DNA from: Mycolicibacterium stellerae
Lineage (GTDB): Bacteria > Actinomycetota > Actinomycetes > Mycobacteriales > Mycobacteriaceae
Direction: 5' to 3'
Length of the DNA: 64,000 nt
Assembly: GCF_003719305.1 (NCBI RefSeq)
Contig: NZ_RARC01000003.1
Location: 248,001 to 312,000, forward strand
The stretch's first letter is position 1. Every line of letters starts with the position of its first letter. A program made the translations under genes and the position numbers. Under the pieces are notes generated by a model. It was not told the DNA's origin and did not search any database. It worked only from the letters and a program-made list of their open reading frames with translations. Below, piece by piece: positions 28,297 through 36,952 of this stretch.

Positions 28297-29085
28297 TCAG
28301 TCGAACCGTAACCACGCCGTCGGGTCCGGCGTACGCCGCGACACCACGGCATCGGCGACCCGCTGGGCCGCCGCGGTGAGACGCCGCTCGTGGCGCCGTA
28401 GGTCAGTCGTCGCCGGCCCCACCACAGCCAAAGTCCCGACGAGCACGTCGTCGACCATTATCGGAGCGGCGACGGCACTCACACCGGGCCGGCGCTCCTC
28501 ACGGGAATAGGCGACTCCGGAGCGGCCAACATTCTCTACCGCGCGGGCCAACTGGCGCCCTTCGGTGATCGTCCATCTCGTATACCGCCGCAGGCCGGCG
28601 TCAATCGTGTCCGCCAGCAGGCGCGACTCCGCGAATGCCAGGAATACCTTCCCACTTGCGGTGGCGTGTAACGGAACTCGACTCCCCACCGCAGTGGCTC
28701 CCGGCAGACACCGGCGGTCAGCGACCTTCGCCAGATGCACGATCCCACCTTCGTCGCGAACGTAGAGCTGAACGTGCTGCCCAGTGGCATCGTGCACATC
28801 CTGCATCGCAGCGAGCGCGCCCTCGTGCAGCTCTCGCTCCGACGCGGCGCGAACCCCCACCCGCCACAATCGGATGCCAACTTCGAAAGCACCGTCGGAC
28901 CGGCGACGTAGACCACCCCAGTCGGACATCTCGGCGACGAGCCTGCTGGTCGTGCTGACAGGGATCTGCGTGGCGCGACTAATCTCGCTAAGGGTCATCG
29001 GACCTTGGCGGTCGGCGAAGGCGTCCATCACCGCGAACAGCCGGCTGGCAGTCGTCCTGCCTGCATCCCGAGCATTTCCAGCCAT
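28297..29085 (-). CDS. IclR family transcriptional regulator (second of two in the island)
   Basis: This 262-residue protein starts at the ATG after GGAGGGG; an upstream extension is rejected. The helix-turn-helix (MTLSEISRATQIPVSTTSRL, about residues 29-49) and the effector domain SRVPLHATASGKVFLAF mark the IclR family. It is divergent from the TauD-like gene with a regulon palindrome (copy D) 26 bp upstream of its own start, so it probably autoregulates. Its similarity in layout to the regulator at 22521 leaves open which of the two binds the palindromes. Confidence 0.92.
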   Translation of the reverse strand: MAGNARDAGRTTASRLFAVMDAFADRQGPMTLSEISRATQIPVSTTSRLVAEMSDWGGLRRRSDGAFEVGIRLWRVGVRAASERELHEGALAAMQDVHDATGQHVQLYVRDEGGIVHLAKVADRRCLPGATAVGSRVPLHATASGKVFLAFAESRLLADTIDAGLRRYTRWTITEGRQLARAVENVGRSGVAYSREERRPGVSAVAAPIMVDDVLVGTLAVVGPATTDLRRHERRLTAAAQRVADAVVSRRTPDPTAWLRFD

Positions 29086-29110
29086 TTCGCCCCTCCTGGA
29101 TGAAATCGTT

Positions 29111-29125
29111 TTCCACTGAGTGGGT
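29111..29125. promoter_or_regulatory. regulon palindrome, copy D
   Basis: TTCCACTGAGTGGGT lies between the divergent IclR and TauD-like genes and fits the island consensus, with CCACTGAGTGG as the perfect core. Confidence 0.65.
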
Positions 29126-29209
29126 AGAAGCCGTGTTGTCGAACAGTGGTCGCCCCGTACCGTTTTCACCGGTGCCGCACTTCGGGGTACTCAACGATAA
29201 GGAGGAAGT

Positions 29210-30220
29210 ATGACGACGGACCTCGACATCGACGCCGGGCCCGCGGCATGGTATGGGCATGATCTGCAGAACTCCACTGAGTGGGCATACGTCCTCACAT
29301 CGGCCGACATCGCCATCCTCGAACGCGAGCTCAATAAATGGCCCGAAACACTGCCGTTCACCGAGATCCCCACTGGGAAAATTGATCTCGGCCCGTTGGC
29401 GGACGTGCTGCGCGACCTCGGTCATGAACTGGAAAGCGGGCGCGGCTTCTTTCTGATCCGCGGACTTCCAGTCGAGCACTGGTCCGAACAACGCTGCGCA
29501 CAGGCATTCTGGATCGTTGGTTGCCGGCTGGGCAGGCCGGTCAGCCAGAACGCCGCCGGTGAGCTGATCGGTCATGTCCGTGACACTGGCGCAGACTTCG
29601 CCCAACCCACCGTCCGCGGATACGCGACAAGCGATCGCCTCTACTACCACACTGACCATTCCGATTCTGTTGGCTTGCTGTGCCTCAAACCGGCTCGCGC
29701 CGGCGGGCTCAGCACGCTTGCCAGCGCTGTCACAGTCCACAACGAATTGGTACGTCGTCGCCCCGACCTCGTTCCGCTGCTGCACAAGACATACGCGTTC
29801 GACTACCGCGGGGAACAACCGCCGGGAACGGCTGTGCCGTACTACGAATCGCCGGTGTACACCACGCACGGTGGGCGGCTGAGCGTGTACATTTCCAAGC
29901 CGCTCATCGACAAGGCCCAGCGGTTCGACGGTGTCGAGCCGCTCACCCCGGCGGCGGAAGAAGCGCTGGAACTCATGCAGCAGATCGCCGGGGAGGTCAG
30001 GGTACGCCTCGACATGGATTTCGCCCCGGGAGATATTCAGTTCCTGTCCAACTACAGTGTTCTGCACTCGCGCACCGCCTTCGAGGATTATCCAGAGCCG
30101 GAACGTCGTCGACATCTGCTGAGGTTGTGGCTACGGCTTCCCGACAGTCGCGCCCTTCCTGAACGGTTCGGATTGGGTACCCGCAACACGTCAGTCGGGG
30201 GTGGCATCTTTTCCCGCTGA
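29210..30220 (+). CDS. TauD/TfdA family Fe(II)/2-oxoglutarate-dependent dioxygenase
   Basis: The protein has 336 residues and its ATG follows AAGGAGGAAG. The iron site is visible as the His-x-Asp of YHTDHSD and the distal His in VLHSRTAFED. The 2-oxoglutarate-binding Arg is in RRRHLLRLWL. The family hydroxylates carbon next to heteroatoms, releasing taurine sulfite or cleaving aryl ethers as in TfdA. In this cluster it could unmask or open the initial substrate, but the actual substrate is unknown. It ends exactly where the convergent FAD oxidoreductase gene ends. Confidence 0.88.
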   Translation: MTTDLDIDAGPAAWYGHDLQNSTEWAYVLTSADIAILERELNKWPETLPFTEIPTGKIDLGPLADVLRDLGHELESGRGFFLIRGLPVEHWSEQRCAQAFWIVGCRLGRPVSQNAAGELIGHVRDTGADFAQPTVRGYATSDRLYYHTDHSDSVGLLCLKPARAGGLSTLASAVTVHNELVRRRPDLVPLLHKTYAFDYRGEQPPGTAVPYYESPVYTTHGGRLSVYISKPLIDKAQRFDGVEPLTPAAEEALELMQQIAGEVRVRLDMDFAPGDIQFLSNYSVLHSRTAFEDYPEPERRRHLLRLWLRLPDSRALPERFGLGTRNTSVGGGIFSR

Positions 30221-31495
30221 TCACAACAAGGCGCCCTGTGCGCGGAGTTCGTGCTGCACGTCGGTGCACAGCGCCGAGTTGCCGCCAGCGTAAAGCGCCG
30301 CGGCGACACCGGCCGCGTGCCCCGTGGCGAAGGCGGTGCCCATCACACGGACCGAGCTATATGCCATCGCATCGGCGTCGACGAGGCGTCCAGCAGCCCA
30401 GAGGTTTTCGTGATGAGACGACTCAATCGTCCCGTAGGGGATGTCATACCAGCTGTCCGACCGGATCCCTCGATGTGATGTGACCCCGGGTTGCGAGTGG
30501 TCCTCCATCGGCCATCCGCCGCGTGCCACGGTGTGGTCGGGCTGCCGGCGACCGGTAGCGACATCTTCGCCGGTGAGCTGGTATTTACCGGCCATGTGCC
30601 GTGTCTCCCGGACACCCAGGGCGGGGCCCGTTGCGACGAGGAAGCTGCACTCCCACCCAGGCATACCCTCACGTAAGGCACTCAGGTAATGCGCCGCGGC
30701 ACGCCGGCTGTCGATCTCGGCGCGGGTGTGCCCCTCGACGGTGAGAACGTCGGCATGATGGTCAGCGGCAAGGACCATCACTTCGCCGGTGATAGGCAAT
30801 CGCACCATCGCGCCATGATCGCGCGGCAGGTCAACATTTTGACGGGACCGGTAGGTGATGACGGCTTCTCGCATCGCGTCGGCGCTAAGGCTGGCATCGC
30901 CGTGGACTCCGCCGAAGCGCATCACCAAGGTGCTGGCCTGGCGTTCCTGCGGCGGACGCACCACCCTCGCCGCGCCCACTGCCGCCAGCAGTACTCCGTC
31001 ACCTGTCGCGTCCACAAATCCGGCCGCACGGATGCGTTCACGATGGCCGAGGTGAGACACCTCAACCTCCCGGATCAGGCCATCCCGGACCTCTGCTGCG
31101 GTTAGGGTGGTATGCAGCGCGAGTGGCACACCGTGGTCGCAGACAAGAGCATCGAGGGCTCGTTTGGTGGTCTCGGCGTCCAAGAGTACGACCTTGTTGC
31201 CGGATTCCTGCGTGACATGGGTGCGGTAGCGCTCGGCCCGTGCAAGCTCGTCGAGGAACAGCTGCCCGACTCCAGCAACGACTTGACTATGGCTGCGGTC
31301 GAAAAAGCCGCAGTACGTCAACACCGAAGACGCAATTGCTGTGCCGCCGAGAAAACCGTGTTGCTCGACCAACTGGACTCGTGCGCCCGTGCGGGCAGCG
31401 CCGATCGCGGCGGCTACGCCGGCCGGGCCACCGCCGACGACAAGTACATCTGGCTCGTATGCGGGGGCCGGCCCAGACAGATCTCTCGTTGCCAT
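30221..31495 (-). CDS. FAD-dependent oxidoreductase (FAD_oxidored family)
   Basis: I prefer the ATG at 31495 (AAGGA seven bases upstream) over the GTG at 31516. The 424-residue product has an N-terminal FAD Rossmann motif VLVVGGGPAGVAAAIGAARTG. It continues with GFLGGTAIASSVLTYCGFFD and VDATGDGVLLAAVGA, the pattern of the fumarate-reductase-like FAD_oxidored family. The C-terminus carries RVMGTAFATGHAAGVAAAL. Such enzymes dehydrogenate or hydroxylate ring compounds. The gene is divergent from the second transporter, with two regulon palindromes in the shared promoter region. Confidence 0.85.
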   Translation of the reverse strand: MATRDLSGPAPAYEPDVLVVGGGPAGVAAAIGAARTGARVQLVEQHGFLGGTAIASSVLTYCGFFDRSHSQVVAGVGQLFLDELARAERYRTHVTQESGNKVVLLDAETTKRALDALVCDHGVPLALHTTLTAAEVRDGLIREVEVSHLGHRERIRAAGFVDATGDGVLLAAVGAARVVRPPQERQASTLVMRFGGVHGDASLSADAMREAVITYRSRQNVDLPRDHGAMVRLPITGEVMVLAADHHADVLTVEGHTRAEIDSRRAAAHYLSALREGMPGWECSFLVATGPALGVRETRHMAGKYQLTGEDVATGRRQPDHTVARGGWPMEDHSQPGVTSHRGIRSDSWYDIPYGTIESSHHENLWAAGRLVDADAMAYSSVRVMGTAFATGHAAGVAAALYAGGNSALCTDVQHELRAQGALL

Positions 31496-31568
31496 GCCCT
31501 CGTCCTTTCTGAACACAGTAGTAAGGCGCCAGTTCTACCGTGTCGATACAGCTGGATCGAGGAGGCGC

Positions 31569-31583
31569 TGCCACTGAGTGAAC
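31569..31583. promoter_or_regulatory. regulon palindrome, copy E
   Basis: TGCCACTGAGTGAAC, with core CCACTGAGTG, lies 74 bp upstream of the FAD oxidoreductase start and fits the island consensus with two deviations in the right arm. Confidence 0.6.
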
Positions 31584-31618
31584 GTCGCAAGGCGCGACGT
31601 CCGTCGGGCGGAAGGCGT

Positions 31619-31633
31619 TGCCGCCCAGTGGCA
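31619..31633. promoter_or_regulatory. regulon palindrome, copy F
   Basis: TGCCGCCCAGTGGCA, extended to TTGCCGCCCAGTGGCAA, lies 76 bp upstream of the MFS gene. Copies E and F have centres 50 bp apart, one nearer each divergent gene. Confidence 0.7.
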
Positions 31634-31708
31634 ACGATGGGTAGGCGACGGGCTGGTCGGCGCTTAGCGTCGGTCAAGCTATGTGACCCGGACCACTGGA
31701 GATAACGA

Positions 31709-33046
31709 ATGTCCATCCCACTCACAACATCTGAACAGCGTTCGGTTGCCCGCCGTGCATCGGTGGGCAGCTTCGTCGGCGCGGTCGTCGACTGGTACGA
31801 CTTCTACATTTACGGCATCCTCGCGGCGCTGGTGTTCAATGAGCTGTTCTTCACCGACGCTTCACCAGCGGTTGGAACGTTGGCTGCGTTCGCCACTTTC
31901 GGCGTCGGTTTCTTGTTCCGACCGCTGGGCGGGGTGTTTTTCGGTCATTTCGGTGACCGAATCGGTCGGAAGAACATGCTCGTGGTGACGATCCTGACGA
32001 TGGGTACCGCAACGGTTCTCATCGGACTCTTGCCTACCTACACCCAAATTGGGGTCACGGCACCGTTGCTCTTGACGGTTCTGCGTGCAGTGCAGGGCTT
32101 CGCTGTTGGCGGTGAGTGGGGTGGTGCCACGCTCATGGCGGTCGAGAACGCGCCGGCGAAAGCGAAGGCGTTTTACAGCAGTGGGGTTCAGGTCGGTGCG
32201 TCGGTCGGCCTGCTTATCGCGACAGCGGCGATTCAGGGTGTTTCGGCCCTGACCACCGATGAGCAGTTCGCTGCCTGGGGGTGGCGTATCCCGTTCTTGG
32301 CGAGCGCAGCCGTGGTGGGTATCGGTCTGCTCGTCCGCCTCAAAGCCGAAGAATCGCAGGTATTCCTGGCTGAGGTCGCCGCTCGGCCGCAGGACCATTT
32401 GCCGTCTTTCCCATTGTTGAAGGCCATCCGGGCGAACCCGCGCGCGTTCGGCACGATCGTCGGCCTGCGCTTTGTCGAGCTGTTCACGTTCTTCCTAGTG
32501 ACGACGTTCGCCGTGAGTTATGGATCGGAGCACTTCGGGCTCGACCGTGACGAGCTGCTTACAGTCAACCTTGTCGTCGGTGCTCTTGCCATCGTGACGA
32601 TTCCTGTTTTCGCACACCTCTCGGACCGGGTCGGACGCCGCAGGGTTTACGTGGCCGCAGGTGTGATCGGCGCGGCAGGTGCGGTGCCGTACTTCATGGC
32701 GTTGGAATCCGGGAGGATGTTGTTGATCGTGCCCGCGGCGGTCGTGTTGGTGAACCTGGCGCACGACTTGGCGGTCTCTGTACAGCAGCCGCTTTTCACG
32801 GAGATGTTCGGTGCGGCATATCGATACAGCGGGGCGGGTGTCGGCTACCAGCTGGCAAGCGCGATAGGTGGGGGATTTACACCGTTGATCGCCGGTTCGC
32901 TGGTCATGCTGGCTGGAGGCGGCTGGCGTTACGTTGCGCTTTACCTGTTGGCGGGATGCCTGGTATCCCTCGCTCTCGCGCTGCGGATAAAGGCCTCGGA
33001 CTCGCAGAATGCCGCCGTATCGGCTCTCGACGCCACGCCGACGTGA
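31709..33046 (+). CDS. MFS transporter, metabolite:H+ symporter (MHS) family, second copy
   Basis: The 445-residue protein has twelve predicted helices. The N-terminal SVGSFVGAVVDWYDFYIYG and the loop GHFGDRIGRKNMLV are MHS signatures. It is paralogous to the transporter at 23377 but clearly diverged, suggesting two related substrates or an import/export pair. It starts at ATG after GGAG. Copy F of the regulon palindrome in its promoter ties it to the catabolic regulon. Confidence 0.9.
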   Translation: MSIPLTTSEQRSVARRASVGSFVGAVVDWYDFYIYGILAALVFNELFFTDASPAVGTLAAFATFGVGFLFRPLGGVFFGHFGDRIGRKNMLVVTILTMGTATVLIGLLPTYTQIGVTAPLLLTVLRAVQGFAVGGEWGGATLMAVENAPAKAKAFYSSGVQVGASVGLLIATAAIQGVSALTTDEQFAAWGWRIPFLASAAVVGIGLLVRLKAEESQVFLAEVAARPQDHLPSFPLLKAIRANPRAFGTIVGLRFVELFTFFLVTTFAVSYGSEHFGLDRDELLTVNLVVGALAIVTIPVFAHLSDRVGRRRVYVAAGVIGAAGAVPYFMALESGRMLLIVPAAVVLVNLAHDLAVSVQQPLFTEMFGAAYRYSGAGVGYQLASAIGGGFTPLIAGSLVMLAGGGWRYVALYLLAGCLVSLALALRIKASDSQNAAVSALDATPT

Positions 33047-33529
33047 GCGCCGGAACACGCGTTGAAAGAGAGCTAAACCAGGCGCGTCCGAAGGTCGACC
33101 GCCACGGCACACCGTCCACAACCGCTGCACTCGAATCTCGTCCACGCTAGCGGTACGGAGGGTGGCTCGCGTCCGATGTGCACGCTCTGGTCTATCCGGC
33201 TGATGCACAACGACATTCGCCTAGTAAGTTCCGTCTTGGAGGATGTCCGCTCGACACAGCGACAGCGCTCTCTGACGATCCAATATTCATTCCTGCTGTC
33301 CACGGACTACGACTCGGCGCGCATGAGTATGCACGCGACATCCGGGCGATGAGTGCACGGGAAACGAACATGAGGGACTCGGAATCTACAACGGCGTCAC
33401 AGCGTATCCATGGCGGCATCTTGGTAGTCCACTGCCGACCAGTGGCAATGTCCGATTGGGATCACCAACTCAGCGGGGGATAGTTGGTGCCGAGGCTGCT
33501 GTATCAGTATGTGCAGGATTGGGAGAGAC
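33047..33529. other. 483-bp gap between transporter and SDR, with one regulon palindrome
   Basis: No gene was recognised. The only feature seen is copy G of the regulon palindrome at 33433-33447. Confidence 0.5.
33433..33447. promoter_or_regulatory. regulon palindrome, copy G
   Basis: TGCCGACCAGTGGCA has near-perfect arms (TGCC...GGCA) and lies 82 bp upstream of the SDR start at 33530. This is the same position relative to the gene as copies B and F. Confidence 0.68.
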
Positions 33530-34270
33530 ATGCAGAAACCGCTCGCTGGCAAGACGGCTATCGTGACGGGGGGTGCACGCGGTATTGGGCGCGCGATCGC
33601 TCATCGCCTGCACGATGACGGTGCCGAGGTTGCGATCTGGGACATCGGCATCCACGCACACAGCGCCGAAGGGCTTGACTTCACACCCCGTCACCTCAAC
33701 GTCGTCGACGTCGCGGATCTTCCATCGGTCGAGGCCGCCTATATCGAAACCAAGTCGGTCATGCGTTCCATCGACATCCTGATCAACAACGCAGGCATCA
33801 ACGGCCCTGTCGAACCGGTTCAGGACTATCCCATTGATGCTTGGCATAAGGTGCTTGCTGTTGACTTAACGGGTGTCTTCTACTGCACGCGAACGGTATT
33901 GAAGGACTTTATCGACCGCGGCTCTGGACGTATCGTCAATATTTCCTCCATGGCGGGAAAAGAGGGGATGCCTGGCATCGCCGCCTATGCCGCGGCGAAA
34001 GCAGGTGTCATCGGATTCACCAAGTCCGTAGCACGTGAGCTGGCAAGCACCGGAGTCCTGGTAAACGCAGTCGCCCCGGTGATCGCCGAGACCGATCTGT
34101 TCAACGAAATGACGCCCGAGCACATCTCCTCGGCTATGGCGCGAATTCCGATGGGCCGCCCGGTTACGGTCGAGGAAGTCGCCGCGCTGGTCGGTTGGAT
34201 TGCGGGTCCGGACTGCACTTTCTCGACAGGTTTCACATTCGATATCAGCGGTGGCCGTGCCACCTACTAA
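33530..34270 (+). CDS. SDR family NAD(P)-dependent oxidoreductase (second)
   Basis: This 246-residue protein starts at ATG after GGGAGAG; an upstream extension adds seven residues without a better ribosome site. The cofactor motif is TGGARGIG, followed by INNAGINGP, catalytic Ser in NISSMAG and the YxxxK in YAAAKAG. It is a FabG-like classical SDR. The palindrome in its promoter makes it the rightmost member of the regulon that I can see. The likely reaction is dehydrogenation of a hydroxylated intermediate. Confidence 0.9.
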   Translation: MQKPLAGKTAIVTGGARGIGRAIAHRLHDDGAEVAIWDIGIHAHSAEGLDFTPRHLNVVDVADLPSVEAAYIETKSVMRSIDILINNAGINGPVEPVQDYPIDAWHKVLAVDLTGVFYCTRTVLKDFIDRGSGRIVNISSMAGKEGMPGIAAYAAAKAGVIGFTKSVARELASTGVLVNAVAPVIAETDLFNEMTPEHISSAMARIPMGRPVTVEEVAALVGWIAGPDCTFSTGFTFDISGGRATY

Positions 34271-34364
34271 CCGCCGATTAACGGTGTCACACGACATACC
34301 CAAGTAATGCCGGGCGACAGCGCTCGGCGCGCGGTTGTCCGAAGAAGACCACTTCGGTTGCGCG

Positions 34365-34523
34365 TCAACTGGAAGGAACGTTGCGACGTCGCGCAACGCC
34401 GCTGCCGGCGGCTGGTGGTGGACGTCCGTCCGGCGTGCTCAGGGCGATGTCCACAGTGCGGGTCAGCGACGCCAGGTCGGTGTCGAACTGTCGCACTTTT
34501 GCAATGCCTGCTACGGTAGGCAT
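34365..34523 (-). pseudogene. TetR gene collapsed by a large internal deletion
   Basis: The reading VAGIAKVRQFDTD is joined directly to LASLTRTVDIALSTPDG. In the intact paralogue at 17421-18053 these are the extreme N-terminus (MAGTRQFDTD) and the C-terminus (RAALTRTVDIALSVLGQ), some 170 residues apart. The helix-turn-helix and the ligand domain are gone, so no function remains. The upstream motif at 34527-34545 is still conserved. The deletion is exact and in frame, as would be expected from recombination at short homology. Confidence 0.75.
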
Positions 34524-34526
34524 GTT

Positions 34527-34545
34527 GGAACGAACGGTCAAACAT
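34527..34545. promoter_or_regulatory. conserved upstream motif (copy 2) next to the TetR remnant
   Basis: GGAACGAACGGTCAAACAT matches GGAACGGTCGATCAAAGAT at 18074-18092 at the equivalent position upstream of the intact TetR. It may let the distant intact repressor still act on the nitroreductase/SMP-30 genes. Confidence 0.45.
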
Positions 34546-34681
34546 ACGCGTGCCGTGTGGACACAGATGCCTCCGACCATTGCCGACCGCCAACGCACGA
34601 TTGATGAGTAATAGAACAACTGAGCGGAGAAAATCTGATGGCTCAGCTACGAACCGTCTGCTCGCGAGGAATGTCGCCGTC

Positions 34682-35347
34682 ATGACGGCGCCCGGCTCGT
34701 CGTCGCCCCGGGTTGGTCTCTCAGCCGACGAGGTGCTCACCACCACCCGGGCGGTGCGCAAGCGACTCGACCTGCAGCGCCCCGTCCCTCGGGCGTTGAT
34801 CGAGGAGTGCGTCGAGATCGCTCGGCAGGCACCCAGTGGTCGCAATCGCCAGCAATGGGATTTGATCTTCGTCGAGGACCCCGTTACCCGGCGTGCGGTG
34901 AGCGACGTCTGGCGTCGGGGGCTGCGGACCGAGTTCGCCGACGGATCGACTACCCGGATGCCGTTCGATTCCGATCAATGGGCCGACATCGCCGCCAGCC
35001 TGCGCCACCTCGACGCCCATCTGCACGAAGTGCCCGTCCTGGTCATCCCGTGCCTGCGCGTCGATAACCGCACGGTGCTGGACTCCATTCGAGGACAGGC
35101 CGGCAACTGGGGGTCGGTTATCCCGGCGTTTTGGAGTTTCATGCTGGCTGCCCGCGAACGCGGGCTCGGAACTGCTTGGACCACTTGTCATCTCAGCTAC
35201 GAACGCGAGATGGCTGCCGTGCTCGATGTGCCCTTCGACACCGTGGTCCAAGCTGCGCTCAGCCCGCTGGCCTACACCATCGGCAGCAACTTCCGAGCTG
35301 CCCCGCGTGCGGACAGCGGCGACTTCATGCACTGGAACAAGTGGTGA
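34682..35347 (+). CDS. nitroreductase family protein (FMN type)
   Basis: I place the start at ATG 34682 (MTAPGSSSPRVG), giving 221 residues; longer in-frame readings run into the TetR-remnant promoter. TTRAVRKRLDLQRPVPRALI, IARQAPSGRNRQQWDLIFVE, and the C-terminal GLGTAWTTCHLSYE are the FMN-contacting stretches of the nitroreductase superfamily. The members reduce nitro groups, quinones or enones with NAD(P)H. It shares the region upstream of the decayed TetR gene and precedes the SMP-30-like lipoprotein by 222 bp. Confidence 0.85.
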   Translation: MTAPGSSSPRVGLSADEVLTTTRAVRKRLDLQRPVPRALIEECVEIARQAPSGRNRQQWDLIFVEDPVTRRAVSDVWRRGLRTEFADGSTTRMPFDSDQWADIAASLRHLDAHLHEVPVLVIPCLRVDNRTVLDSIRGQAGNWGSVIPAFWSFMLAARERGLGTAWTTCHLSYEREMAAVLDVPFDTVVQAALSPLAYTIGSNFRAAPRADSGDFMHWNKW

Positions 35348-35569
35348 GCCACGGTGACGACCGCCGTTGGGGAGTCCATACCGCCGCGGCCACTGGCTGG
35401 GGCTCACCGAAGTCGTCACCGACCACCTCCAGGCCCGACTCCAGAAGCTTCTGAACTGGCGTGTATTGGCCCATCTACCTGACCAACCGCGTGACACGGC
35501 AGTCTCCCAACGCGCGCATACCGAGAAAGTGCGACCGAAGCGCGGGACTCTTCGAGGAAAGGAACCATC

Positions 35570-36634
35570 GTGATAAGCGTCAACGATCGTGACCCGCTCG
35601 TCGCCCACCAAGCTCGCCACAGGCGGTCAGTGATGGTTGCCGGGCATCGACGACGTGTGGAGCGAGTTGTCATGGCGGCGCTCATCGGCGTCGTGTTCGC
35701 CCTTACCGGGTGCGGCTCAGCACCAGCGGACACGCCCGACGGCGGCACCGAATCAACCGCTGCGCCAGAGCAGATCGTGATCCAGCGGCCTGGCCTGTAT
35801 CCCGAGGGGATCGAATGGGATGTAAAGCGCCAGCGTTTCTTGGTCAGCTCCGCCGCCGACGGGTCGGTGACTGCCGTCCACGACGACGGCACCGTCAACA
35901 CGATCGACTCCGGTGACGGACTCACCAGCACTCTGGGCACTGTCATCGACGAGCAACGAGACCGGTTGCTCGTCACCGTCGCCGACTTCGCCGCCGTCGA
36001 CGATCCGAACCGGCCCGGCGAGGCGAAGCTCGCGATTTACGATCTGGCGAGTGGGCGGCGCACACACCTGGCGGACCTCGGTGGGCTTCGACCAGGAGAA
36101 CGGCATCTCGCCAACGACGTCACCGTCGATCCGGCTGGCAACGCCTACGTCACCGACAGCTTCACTCCGGTGATCTACAAGGTGACCCTGGACGGCCAGC
36201 CCAGTGTGGTAGCAGCCGATCCCCGGTTCGGGAGCCCAAAGGGCCTCGGTCTCAATGGCATCGAATACGACCCGCGCGGATATCTTCTCGCTGCCGTCGC
36301 AGGTACCGAAAAGCTATTCCGCATCCCGCTGGATGAGCCCGCCAACCTGACCGAGGTTCGGCTTTCCGAACCCATCAGCATTGACGGAATCACCCGTCGA
36401 TCGGACGGAAACATCGTCGTCGCAGCACCATTCGCACCAGCCGTCATCTCGCTATCCAGCCAGGACGATTGGCAGTCGGCCCGAGTTGTCGGCAACGCGC
36501 CCGTCGCCGCTACCGACTCCACCACCAACACCGCGATTCGCGACGGCGCCGTCTACGCGATCAACGCTCACTTTGCGCAGATGCACGGGCCGAAACCGGT
36601 CCAGGCGTTCGAAATCTTCCGGGTGAGAACGTAA
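35570..36634 (+). CDS. SMP-30/gluconolactonase-like lipoprotein
   Basis: The 354-residue protein has a basic N-terminus, a hydrophobic stretch and a lipobox LTGC at about residues 45-48, so it should be anchored outside the membrane. The remainder is a six-bladed beta-propeller of the SMP-30/NHL type, with repeated motifs such as GLYPEGIEWD, LANDVTVDPAGNAYVTDS and GLNGIEYDPRGYLL. SMP-30 proteins hydrolyse lactones using a divalent metal. A frameshifted, rearranged relic of a second copy lies at 18139-18420. The inner start (MVAGHRRR) is also possible. Confidence 0.83.
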   Translation: MISVNDRDPLVAHQARHRRSVMVAGHRRRVERVVMAALIGVVFALTGCGSAPADTPDGGTESTAAPEQIVIQRPGLYPEGIEWDVKRQRFLVSSAADGSVTAVHDDGTVNTIDSGDGLTSTLGTVIDEQRDRLLVTVADFAAVDDPNRPGEAKLAIYDLASGRRTHLADLGGLRPGERHLANDVTVDPAGNAYVTDSFTPVIYKVTLDGQPSVVAADPRFGSPKGLGLNGIEYDPRGYLLAAVAGTEKLFRIPLDEPANLTEVRLSEPISIDGITRRSDGNIVVAAPFAPAVISLSSQDDWQSARVVGNAPVAATDSTTNTAIRDGAVYAINAHFAQMHGPKPVQAFEIFRVRT

Positions 36635-36706
36635 GCGGTGAGTCCACCGTGAACGACGGGAACTGCATCGTGGGGGCAATGACGTCGTGACGAACCGACC
36701 AACATT

Positions 36707-36923
36707 TGGGCGTACTGTTCGGTGCGCAGCACCGAGCTGGGTGACCCCAGAAGCCAGGCTCGAATCCTCGAAGCCATCAGTGAATACGTCCTTACCGGGC
36801 AGGTGTGCCCGATCGTGACGACCCACCTCACTGGTTGACCGTGGACGAATTGAAGACCGCCCATGCGCTCTCGAAAGCCGCCATACCATCGGCAAGATCG
36901 TCCGAAACCTGAGCGCGGCAGCT
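36707..36923 (+). pseudogene. relic of a zinc-type alcohol dehydrogenase/quinone reductase C-terminus
   Basis: One frame reads LGDPRSQARILEAISEYVLTG and hits a stop. After it DELKTAHAL and, in a shifted frame, ESRHTIGKIVRNL follow. AHALxESRHTIGKIV is the typical end of medium-chain NAD(P)H:quinone oxidoreductases. At least one stop and one frameshift break the frame, and the front of the gene is absent. Confidence 0.6.
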
Positions 36924-36952
36924 TGACCCGGCCAGCCTGCGACGCTGATCAC

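Noticed and set aside
33178..33483. Open frame in the gap between the second transporter and SDR
   Set aside because: It runs through the regulon palindrome, lacks a ribosome site and has no recognisable protein features.
36750..36775. T-loop-like sequence GGCTCGAATCC suggesting a tRNA
   Set aside because: No acceptor, D-stem or anticodon arm fits around it, and the bases are explained by the quinone-reductase relic.
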